Below are positions 1 to 6,233 of a stretch of DNA of 10,040 nucleotides, in pieces; within the stretch, counting starts at the first letter, position 1, and each line of letters starts with the position of its first letter. Source of the stretch: Methanobacteriota archaeon. GTDB taxonomy: Archaea > Thermoplasmatota > Poseidoniia > Poseidoniales > SP79. Position numbers and translations under genes: made by a program. The DNA lies in contig PAZI01000023.1 of assembly GCA_002715545.1 (NCBI GenBank), positions 1-10,040 on the forward strand, written 5' to 3'. The notes below the pieces were generated by a model. It was not told the DNA's origin and searched no databases. It was given only the letters and a program-made list of their open reading frames with translations.

Positions 1-549
1 GAATATCTGAAATTCCCATTGGCCGCAGGCCACTTCTTGGTTGATTCCCTCAAAACCCAATCCTGCTTGGAGACAGTAATCTGCATGCAACTCCACCAAT
101 TCACGGCCATGAGTATTCTTACCACCCACTGAACAATAGTACAGTCCTTGGGGACCTGGATAACCACCAACTGGAAATCCTAAAGGTTGTTGAGTATCGA
201 CATCCATGATGAAATATTCTTGCTCGAAGCCAAACCAGAAATCATCATCATCATCCTCTATTGTCGCACGCCCGTTACTTCTGTGGGGAGTGCCATCCGG
301 ATTCATTACTTCGCACATCACTAGGTAACCATTGAAACGAACTGGATCGGGATAAATTGCGACTGGCTTTAGTAAACAATCAGAATCTCCTCCGTCTGCC
401 TGTTTAGTTGAGGAACCATCGAAACACCATATTGGACATTCTTCAAGAGTGCCAGAAAAGTCCTTCCTGACCATCATTTTGCTCCTCATATTCTGTGTTG
501 GTTCATATCCATCCAGCCAAATATACTCCAGTTTGGAATCAGTCGTCAT
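1..549 (-). CDS. glnII: Type II glutamine synthetase, N-terminal 183 residues (runs off the left edge)
   Basis: This is the start of glutamine synthetase, the cytoplasmic enzyme that joins ammonia to glutamate using ATP. Reading from the ATG at 549 (complement), the frame stays open to base 1. Visible type II signatures are KLEYIWLDGY (residues 6-15), FDGSST (43-48) in the beta-grasp domain, SDCLLKPVA (about 55-63), GFEQEYF (107-113) with the metal-binding glutamates E109 and E111, GPQGLYYCSVG (132-142), and GINQEVACGQWEFQI (168-182) with E172 and E179 in the positions of family metal/substrate ligands. From memory, the order and spacing match rhizobial GlnII and eukaryotic GS, not the longer GSI usual in archaea. 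Roughly half of an expected 340-residue protein is present. Codons end in A or T more often than in the plus-strand genes, including several ATA isoleucines. It is divergent from an Lrp/AsnC regulator gene, which may control it. Confidence 0.93.
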   Translation of the reverse strand, partial: MTTDSKLEYIWLDGYEPTQNMRSKMMVRKDFSGTLEECPIWCFDGSSTKQADGGDSDCLLKPVAIYPDPVRFNGYLVMCEVMNPDGTPHRSNGRATIEDDDDDFWFGFEQEYFIMDVDTQQPLGFPVGGYPGPQGLYYCSVGGKNTHGRELVELHADYCLQAGLGFEGINQEVACGQWEFQIF

Positions 550-572
550 GAGGGCATGGCAATATCACTCGG

Positions 573-583
573 TTAATATATTT
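573..583 (-). promoter_or_regulatory. Archaeal TATA box of the glutamine synthetase gene
   Basis: On the complement strand this reads AAATATATTAA, an A/T-only stretch centred about 29 bases upstream of the ATG at 549. Archaeal transcription usually starts about 25-27 bases downstream of the TATA centre, which puts the start near 551 and leaves almost no leader. No Shine-Dalgarno sequence is visible before the ATG, which fits a leaderless message. The transcription start itself is inferred. Confidence 0.55.
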
Positions 584-602
584 GGTTAGACGAATGACCA
601 AA
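581..602. promoter_or_regulatory. Spaced inverted repeat overlapping the glnII promoter, possible operator
   Basis: TTTGGT (581-586) and ACCAAA (597-602) are perfect inverted arms separated by 10 bases. The pair overlaps the edge of the TATA-like box at 573-583 and extends upstream of it with respect to glnII. Binding there could block TBP/TFB or change its recruitment. Lrp-family proteins recognise short imperfect palindromes, so the neighbouring regulator is a candidate, but arms of six bases can arise by chance in A/T-rich DNA. Confidence 0.3.
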
Positions 603-663
603 ACCCCTGACCTATGCCAATAATATGACCATAATTTAATCTCTAAAATTAATATTTGTTCAC

Positions 664-677
664 TAAATTAAAAAATA
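664..677 (+). promoter_or_regulatory. Archaeal TATA-like box for the plus-strand genes
   Basis: The A/T-only run TAAATTAAAAAATA is centred near 670. Starting transcription about 26 bases downstream would place the mRNA start near 696, essentially at the ATG at 699. A second A/T run at about 641-655 could be used instead, so the exact box is uncertain. The base composition changes from A/T-rich to the average of the coding genes right at about 699. Confidence 0.45.
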
Positions 678-698
678 GTCAACATTTGTCTAATCCCA

Positions 699-803
699 AT
701 GAGATATGAAATCACCTTGGCCTACAAGAGGTATCAATTGGAGGAAAAAAACGCGATGCTGCTCGACCGCGCGTATGTGCAGTTGTATCGAATCAAGGAG
801 TGA
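699..803 (+). CDS. Small ORF of 34 codons upstream of the Lrp regulator, unknown function
   Basis: An ATG at 699 opens a 34-codon frame ending in TGA at 801-803. It begins MRYEITLAYKRYQ and ends YVQLYRIKE. The product is highly charged, has five tyrosines and could form one amphipathic helix; it has no signal peptide or membrane segment. Three things favour a real gene: the start lies where a transcript from the TATA-like box at 664-677 would begin, so it could be translated leaderless; local composition switches from A/T-rich to coding-like exactly at this ATG; and its last codons contain the ribosome-binding site of the Lrp gene, a typical coupling arrangement. It is in the same frame as the Lrp gene but is separated from it by TGA and TAA, so it is not an extension of that protein unless there is readthrough. 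It may be a regulatory leader peptide or a small partner protein. No homologue is recognised. Confidence 0.45.
   Translation: MRYEITLAYKRYQLEEKNAMLLDRAYVQLYRIKE
795..803 (+). promoter_or_regulatory. Ribosome-binding site of the Lrp gene, inside the end of the small ORF
   Basis: AAGGAGTGA contains a GGAG core ending 9 bases before the ATG at 810. This fixes the start of the Lrp gene and overlaps the last codons and the stop of the 34-codon ORF. Translation of the small ORF could therefore expose or block initiation of the regulator. The larger downstream genes lack a comparable site. Confidence 0.6.
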
Positions 804-809
804 CCATAA

Positions 810-1268
810 ATGGATGAACTTGACCAAGCCCTTCTCAGAATGCTCATCGAAGATGCGCGACAATCCATGCGGCGATTATCAGAACGGCTGCACGTCGCTC
901 CAGGGACTGTTGCCACTCGGCTGAACCGTCTTGAGACCGAGGGAGTGATACAAGGATATGTACCACGATTCGACGCAGCCGCTGTCGGCTGGGAATTCAC
1001 CATCGCCGTAGGTCTGCGCATCTCCAAAGGCAGGTTGCTGGAGGTCCAGAACAGGATTGCAGAGGACCACAGAGTAATCGCCGTCTACGATGTCACTGGC
1101 GAGGTTGACAGCTTGGTCATCGCGCGGATGCAAAACCGCGAAGATCTCGACGATTTCACCAAGACTGCTCTCTCTTCAGATGGAATCGAGCGATCGAACA
1201 CCCACGTTGTCCTCAATATCGTCAAAGAGGATCACACATCCCTCCCATCGTCTGTGCGGAATTTCTGA
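810..1268 (+). CDS. Lrp/AsnC-family transcriptional regulator
   Basis: This 152-residue protein has the usual length and two-part layout of Lrp/AsnC (feast/famine) regulators. Residues 2-55 form the AsnC-type helix-turn-helix: LDQALLRMLIEDAR, then RLSERLHVAPGTVATRLNRL as the DNA-reading unit, then EGVIQGYVPRFD as the wing. Residues about 63-142 form the RAM domain, with the VTGEVD motif at 95-100 near the family effector pocket and an ending strand VVLNIVKED. Such proteins form dimers or octamers, bind promoters and respond to amino acids. The start is supported by the AAGGAGTGA site. The divergent glutamine synthetase and the shared 149-bp control region make nitrogen or amino acid control a reasonable role. 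The effector is unknown. The 34-codon ORF precedes it by 6 bases, and a palindrome follows it at 1291-1308. Confidence 0.93.
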   Translation: MDELDQALLRMLIEDARQSMRRLSERLHVAPGTVATRLNRLETEGVIQGYVPRFDAAAVGWEFTIAVGLRISKGRLLEVQNRIAEDHRVIAVYDVTGEVDSLVIARMQNREDLDDFTKTALSSDGIERSNTHVVLNIVKEDHTSLPSSVRNF

Positions 1269-1290
1269 AGGTCGTAGCACCGAAGGTAGT

Positions 1291-1308
1291 TAGAACGAGC
1301 ACGTTCTA
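1291..1308. promoter_or_regulatory. 18-bp palindrome between the Lrp gene and the large surface gene
   Basis: TAGAACG (1291-1297) and CGTTCTA (1302-1308) are perfect 7-base arms around the 4-base centre AGCA. It lies 22 bases after the Lrp stop and ends 8 bases before the ATG of the surface protein. No T-run follows, so a classic terminator is not indicated. It may be a protein-binding site or an RNA hairpin covering the start region of the next gene. No TATA-like sequence is visible in this 48-base gap. Confidence 0.45.
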
Positions 1309-1316
1309 CGCGCAGC

Positions 1317-4300
1317 ATGGTTCGACCTGCTCGAGGGGCTACCCTTGTAATGACTCTCCTCACCATCGCTTCGCTCACAGCCTTAGCAGGTGCAACAAAT
1401 GGACATAGTGAGCCACAAACTCAAGGTCGCTCGACGGCCTGTTCCGGCGACCTTTGCATTTCCGAATTCCTGCCCGATGCGCTCCAGCCTTCAGGCCAAC
1501 CTGAGAATGGCCCAGTTGGCAGTTCATATGAGAATGGCGAGTGGGTCGAAGTCACCAATCGAGGGTCAGCGAATCTGGATATGACAGGCTACTATCTGAC
1601 AGATGATGACATCACGCATGTCTTAACAATCAACCAGACACACATCGTCCAGACCACCAATCCATCGAATCCCCTCGTTCTGAATCCGGGAGGTCACGCA
1701 GTCATTGCTAACGATGGAGCTACCACTGGGTGCGGCTTCTGCCTTAGGAACAGCGGCGAAGAGATTCAGTTGTTCAACCCATCAAATCTGCGTGTTCATC
1801 ACGTGACGTACAACAGCAGCAGTTCCGGGAAGTCATTGACTGAGGACCCTGCCGACCCACTCGCAGACTGGGGTCGTTTCCAGACGTCGAATTCTCCAGG
1901 CGGACCTAATGGAGGAGGTACAACGGTCACATATTACCAGAGTGACATCTTGATCACCGAGCTGATGATCGATGCACCCGGCAGAGACAACGCGACTCGC
2001 CCAAGTGGTGAATGGATCGAACTCTACAACAATGGGTCAGCAGATGTTGACATCTCTGACTGGAAACTGCGCACTCATTCTGGTTCGACATTGACCATCG
2101 ACGAGGATCACGTCGTCGGATGGGACCCTGCTGATGCCCAGACCCGCGTCATTGCCCCAGGAGAGAGAACGATTGTGTGGATGAATGGCACCTCATTACT
2201 TGTGAATACACAGAGTGGCGGCACGACTCCCAGCATCCAATTTGTCTTGCCTAACGGCAGCCTCACCGAACCACTCTCTTGGACGCAGGCTCAGAAAGGA
2301 ATGACAAAAGGTCTCGACCCACAGGGAGCATACCAACTCGTTGACACTGCATTGGCAACCCCTGGGTCACCGAATATCTACACTGTAAGTGATGCCATCA
2401 ATGGAACCGACACAGATGTACGATTCAGTGAGATTCGACCCGATGCACTCGGTGCTGACGATGCCCCTTATCCTGACGGCGAGTGGATTGAGATTTCAGT
2501 GCATGCTGACAACGTTGATCTTGGTGACTACACACTTATGGACGCCAGTGCTACAACCCATGCCATCAATCTGAGCAACATCGTGAACGACGATGGCGAC
2601 CTACTTGCCTCAAAGGAGGATCACGTGATTATCGAAGCACACAATTCAACGTTCGAGTTGAGCAATTATGTCGGAGGCATCTTCCTTGTGGCCAGTGATG
2701 GCAAGGTCATCGACGGCGCTCGATGGGACATCACCGATGTCTACTCAGTTGACAGGAGCCTCGTTCGTAACGAGACGACCGATGCATTGTGGCATTTTGC
2801 TGATTTCGCAACACCTGGCGTCAACAACTCGATCATGGACGCCATCGAACCTGGAACTGTGTTGATCAATGAGGTGATGCCAAATCCATTCTCGACTGAC
2901 TCGAAACCAGCACCTGATGGAGAGTGGATCGAGTTGTATAACAACGGCACAGATTCTGTCAACCTGACCGGGTGGTCTCTCATCGCTGGCGGATTCTCCA
3001 TCATTGACATCAATGAAGATTCACGACCCAATGCCACTGACGATAATATCCTCCAGCCCGACGGGTACATGCTCGTGTGGAGGAATGGCTCTACATTCCG
3101 TATGGGCAACGCAGCAGAGCAACTCGCTCTGCGAGATGCATTCGATCGCACCGTCGATATGGTCACTTGGATTGCTGATAATCAGACCATTGAAGGCATT
3201 GCATACGTACGCAGTGAAGGCAACGTCATGACCAAAGCAGACATTCCAACACCTGGAGAGTCCAATACGTTCCCCGAATATACTGGCTCAACAAGTGTGG
3301 TCATCAACGAGATTGGTCTTGCCTGTGATTCACCCATAGCAGGTCCATCCACAACTTGGGTTGAATTACTCAATACGGGGAATGAAGCGATCAATCTCTC
3401 GCGGTGGATGGTGAGCATCGATGGAGAGATCTCAACACTCCTGCCACAATTCCTGTGGCCTGAATCCTCGTACGAACTGAATGCTCTGACCATCGAGGCT
3501 GGCTCCTACATGGTCATCGGCCTGCGTCATTCTGACTGGCTTGAGTATGCTGCTCTGTTCGACCCTGATGGTGATCTGGTCGAGAACAGATCCATCGAGG
3601 GGCGAAGTTGGTCCTGCTACCCGATAATTCGGCATGGGAGTGGATTCTTGACCGGTTTCGTGCCTACACCAGGGGCTGCGAATCCAGACCTTGCAGGATT
3701 CCGAACTTCAGGTGATGTACTGATCACGCGCTTCATGCCTCGCCCATCGGCAGATAACGACATTGCAGATGAGTTCATCGAGTTGGCGAATGTGGGAGAT
3801 GGCCCTGTCAGCCTTGCTGGGTGGACCTTGCGTAGGGTCGGTGAATACCAGGATGAGATTCGAACCGAGAACAAGACCTTCCCCCCAGTGCTGCTTGAAT
3901 CAGGAGAACGAGTCCAAATCACAGAATCTGCAGAAGCCCTTGCTGCCACCTCTGGGCTGCGAGTGCTCGACGCGACTGAATTGTTCGGTTGGATGCCTTC
4001 GATCTACGACGACAACAGCGCCCTGCAACTCTTCGATGATGATGGAACAATCGTTGATTCGGTCGTGTATGGAGCGAAGCCAGGTGGTGAAGAGATGGAC
4101 GGTTGGAATGGTAGCGCGATTTCAGTTCCAAGATTCCCAATGGACGGCATTGTACTCTTGCGCGGCAGTGGGTGTGCACCATACCCTGATACGGACGTGG
4201 CGGAGGACTGGTATGCTGCCCGGATATGGACTCACTCCAGCATCACCGCCTTCTGCGGCCAGACCTTCAACTCGAGCGGTTCGATCACCCCGGTGATTGG

Positions 4301-6206
4301 GCCTGAAGAAGGGCTTCCAGCGCTCTTGACATGGATAAAAGCTGCTCAGACCGATTTACATGTTCACATCTACCAGCTCTCTGAGCCAAGTATTGTGGCC
4401 GCACTTGCAGAGCGTGCCGAGCAAGGAGTTTCAGTCATCGTGGTCCTCGATGAGAAACCTTACGGTTTCGATAATTATGACATGGACCGAATCGACTCGA
4501 TTATCAATCTCCTAATCGAAGCTGGAGTGGAAGTAAGAATATGGGGGGATGATGGTGCAGGTGATGAGGACAGACTTCCAGGGCGCTACAATCATGCAAA
4601 AATCGCTGTGCGCGACGGAGAAAGCGTGTTCATTGGTTCTGGAAACTGGAAATCATCGTCTTTCCCAGTGCCCGGTGAACCAGGGAACAGAGAATGGAAT
4701 CTGATTATCGATGACAGCACCACCGCCGCCGCCTACATGGAACGACTGCTCATCGATGAGGATTCTGCACACCCCCTTGTGAGTGTGGCACGGACAAGAC
4801 CGAGTGCTGATGTATTCTTGACGAACGAATCCTATCAGGTCCCTGTTGACTTCACGCCATCAACGCCCTTGAATGGCGACTTCTCGGCTCGTGTCCTGAC
4901 CTGTCCTGACGATTGTCTGCATGGAATGCTCGAGGCGATCAATGGTGCACAGACCTCGATTCACGCTTCATTAGCGAGCATCGATGATTACTGGGTCACT
5001 CAAGGATCTCCACTGGTCGACGCTTTGCAAGCCGCCGCTGAGCGTGGTGTCGAACTCAAGGTCCTTCTCGACGGGTACTACATCCAACCCGGTTCAAGCA
5101 AGGCCACTGAAACACGAGCAGTCATCCAAGAAATGAATGAAGGATGGGGGTTGACGAACGTCGAAGCACGAATCATGGCCGGCTCAGATGGGATATGGTC
5201 CTTGCATAATAAGGGCCTGATCATCGATTCCGAGACTGTCCTTGTCGGCTCCATCAATTGGAACGATAATGCTATTCTGCGCAACCGAGAACAGGCGATT
5301 GTTGTCACAATGCCCACCCTTGCCAACTTCTTTGAGACATCATTCAATGCTGACTGGGACATGCTCGACGATCATACTGACTCGGACAGTGATGGGTTAA
5401 GTGACAAGTGGGAAATTGAACATGGATTCAATCGAAGCATCTCATCGGTACCCGGATCACCTCTGAATGAAGGTGAGATGGACGCAGATGGAGATGGGCT
5501 CACGAACAAGGAAGAGCACGACTACGGAGGCGACCCACGGGACGCAGACACCGATGATGACTGCATCCCCGATGGATTGGAAAAGATTCTCGCTGCCCAG
5601 TCTCTCGGTGTGCTGCCGAAGATCGCCATCACAACTGTTGATGTTGATGGCGACGGAACACCTGATGGGGAGGAATATGGCTGCGAACTTGAACTCACAG
5701 AAATCGACACAACCACGACGACCGACGTCGAGGTACCAGATACCAACACCAGTACCGGAGACAATACTGTTGACCAGTCCAATGAAACCACATCAGATGA
5801 TGCGAATGCCGCCAATCAGAACGCAGATGCCAACCTCTCTGCAGAAGGAGATACAGACGATACATCGGGCCTGATGACGGTCTTCATCATCGTCATCAGT
5901 CTGTCCACCCTGGCAATCCTCGCCTCGATCATCGTAATCCTGACGTCCAAGCCAAGCGAAGAAGAGATGATGCGCAAGGAGGCTGCTGCTCCTCTAGACT
6001 TCACCAACATGCCCGATACCTTTGCAGAACAAGCAGGGAGCGGCCTGCCACAGGTCCGAGCAACTACGGGCGCGCCTCGGTTCGATGCTACGCAGAGTGA
6101 TGATCCACTGGCTTCGCAAGACCCGGCACGAGTGCAGATGTACCTCGATTCAGGATGGACACGAGAGCAGCTCATCGACTATGTAGAGGACGGGCGGCAA
6201 CTCTGA
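1317..6206 (+). CDS. Giant membrane-anchored surface protein: six lamin-tail domains plus a two-HKD phospholipase D/nuclease unit
   Basis: A 1629-residue exported protein. Residues 1-26 are a signal peptide (basic MVRPAR, hydrophobic core, cleavage likely after ALAGA). Six lamin-tail-type beta domains follow at about 42-200, 210-352, 367-503, 513-650, 660-790 and 799-930. Most show an xITE/INE opening strand, then a G/T-x-W-V/I-E motif, then L/I-S/T-x-W/Y, and most end near a TPG or SPG turn. Residues about 1000-1345 form a phospholipase D superfamily unit with two complete HxKx4Dx6GSxN motifs: H1093/K1095/D1100 with GSGN, and H1297/K1299/D1304 with GSIN. Asp-rich calcium-type repeats lie at about 1352-1458 (DSDSDGLSD, DADGDGLTN, DVDGDGTPD), then a Thr/Asn/Asp-rich linker, a membrane segment at about 1518-1544 and an 85-residue cytoplasmic tail ending in GWTREQLIDY and more. 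Many N-glycosylation sequons are present. The catalytic unit should face outside. The substrate (DNA, RNA or phospholipid) cannot be read from sequence. No clear ribosome-binding site is seen. Confidence 0.9.
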   Translation: MVRPARGATLVMTLLTIASLTALAGATNGHSEPQTQGRSTACSGDLCISEFLPDALQPSGQPENGPVGSSYENGEWVEVTNRGSANLDMTGYYLTDDDITHVLTINQTHIVQTTNPSNPLVLNPGGHAVIANDGATTGCGFCLRNSGEEIQLFNPSNLRVHHVTYNSSSSGKSLTEDPADPLADWGRFQTSNSPGGPNGGGTTVTYYQSDILITELMIDAPGRDNATRPSGEWIELYNNGSADVDISDWKLRTHSGSTLTIDEDHVVGWDPADAQTRVIAPGERTIVWMNGTSLLVNTQSGGTTPSIQFVLPNGSLTEPLSWTQAQKGMTKGLDPQGAYQLVDTALATPGSPNIYTVSDAINGTDTDVRFSEIRPDALGADDAPYPDGEWIEISVHADNVDLGDYTLMDASATTHAINLSNIVNDDGDLLASKEDHVIIEAHNSTFELSNYVGGIFLVASDGKVIDGARWDITDVYSVDRSLVRNETTDALWHFADFATPGVNNSIMDAIEPGTVLINEVMPNPFSTDSKPAPDGEWIELYNNGTDSVNLTGWSLIAGGFSIIDINEDSRPNATDDNILQPDGYMLVWRNGSTFRMGNAAEQLALRDAFDRTVDMVTWIADNQTIEGIAYVRSEGNVMTKADIPTPGESNTFPEYTGSTSVVINEIGLACDSPIAGPSTTWVELLNTGNEAINLSRWMVSIDGEISTLLPQFLWPESSYELNALTIEAGSYMVIGLRHSDWLEYAALFDPDGDLVENRSIEGRSWSCYPIIRHGSGFLTGFVPTPGAANPDLAGFRTSGDVLITRFMPRPSADNDIADEFIELANVGDGPVSLAGWTLRRVGEYQDEIRTENKTFPPVLLESGERVQITESAEALAATSGLRVLDATELFGWMPSIYDDNSALQLFDDDGTIVDSVVYGAKPGGEEMDGWNGSAISVPRFPMDGIVLLRGSGCAPYPDTDVAEDWYAARIWTHSSITAFCGQTFNSSGSITPVIGPEEGLPALLTWIKAAQTDLHVHIYQLSEPSIVAALAERAEQGVSVIVVLDEKPYGFDNYDMDRIDSIINLLIEAGVEVRIWGDDGAGDEDRLPGRYNHAKIAVRDGESVFIGSGNWKSSSFPVPGEPGNREWNLIIDDSTTAAAYMERLLIDEDSAHPLVSVARTRPSADVFLTNESYQVPVDFTPSTPLNGDFSARVLTCPDDCLHGMLEAINGAQTSIHASLASIDDYWVTQGSPLVDALQAAAERGVELKVLLDGYYIQPGSSKATETRAVIQEMNEGWGLTNVEARIMAGSDGIWSLHNKGLIIDSETVLVGSINWNDNAILRNREQAIVVTMPTLANFFETSFNADWDMLDDHTDSDSDGLSDKWEIEHGFNRSISSVPGSPLNEGEMDADGDGLTNKEEHDYGGDPRDADTDDDCIPDGLEKILAAQSLGVLPKIAITTVDVDGDGTPDGEEYGCELELTEIDTTTTTDVEVPDTNTSTGDNTVDQSNETTSDDANAANQNADANLSAEGDTDDTSGLMTVFIIVISLSTLAILASIIVILTSKPSEEEMMRKEAAAPLDFTNMPDTFAEQAGSGLPQVRATTGAPRFDATQSDDPLASQDPARVQMYLDSGWTREQLIDYVEDGRQL
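1440..4090 (+). repeat. Six tandem lamin-tail domain repeats (protein level)
   Basis: Six diverged copies of roughly 130-150 residues occur end to end inside the surface protein. Shared core phrases include GEWVEV, GEWIELYNNG, GEWIEI, GEWIELYNNG, TWVELLNTG and EFIELANVG. Each is followed about 10 residues later by a turn such as LTGWSL or LAGWTL. Copies 2 and 4 are most alike in the core. The copies differ too much in DNA to be recent duplications. Lamin-tail domains in prokaryotic surface proteins are thought to aid binding or display of linked hydrolases. Confidence 0.85.
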
Positions 6207-6215
6207 AATTCAGAG
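6201..6215. other. Compact palindrome across the stop codon of the surface protein gene
   Basis: CTCTGAA (6201-6207) and TTCAGAG (6209-6215) are perfect 7-base arms around a single A. The TGA stop at 6204-6206 lies inside the left arm. It sits 18 bases before the deoA ATG. A one-base loop cannot form a good RNA hairpin without opening inner pairs, so a dimer-binding site or a weak stem with a loop of about 3-5 bases are the options. A terminator is not supported by a following T-run. Confidence 0.35.
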
Positions 6216-6233
6216 GCCGCGGTCGTAGAATGA

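Noticed and set aside
241..256. ATC trinucleotide tract in glnII giving a poly-Asp run before the GFEQEYF motif
   Set aside because: By memory of rhizobial GlnII, this loop is already acidic and only about one residue shorter, so it is not a meaningful insertion.
706..924. 72-codon plus-strand frame overlapping the small ORF and the Lrp gene
   Set aside because: It overlaps the Lrp gene in another frame, has no ribosome-binding site, and its Cys/Ser/Arg-rich translation is typical of a shadow frame.
3763..4296. 177-codon plus-strand frame inside the large surface gene
   Set aside because: It overlaps the lamin-tail region in another frame and shows no domain pattern.
1270..6228. Shared octamer GGTCGTAG in the gaps before the surface gene (1270-1277) and before deoA (6221-6228)
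   Set aside because: Eight bases at different distances from the two starts, with no flanking similarity, can occur by chance.
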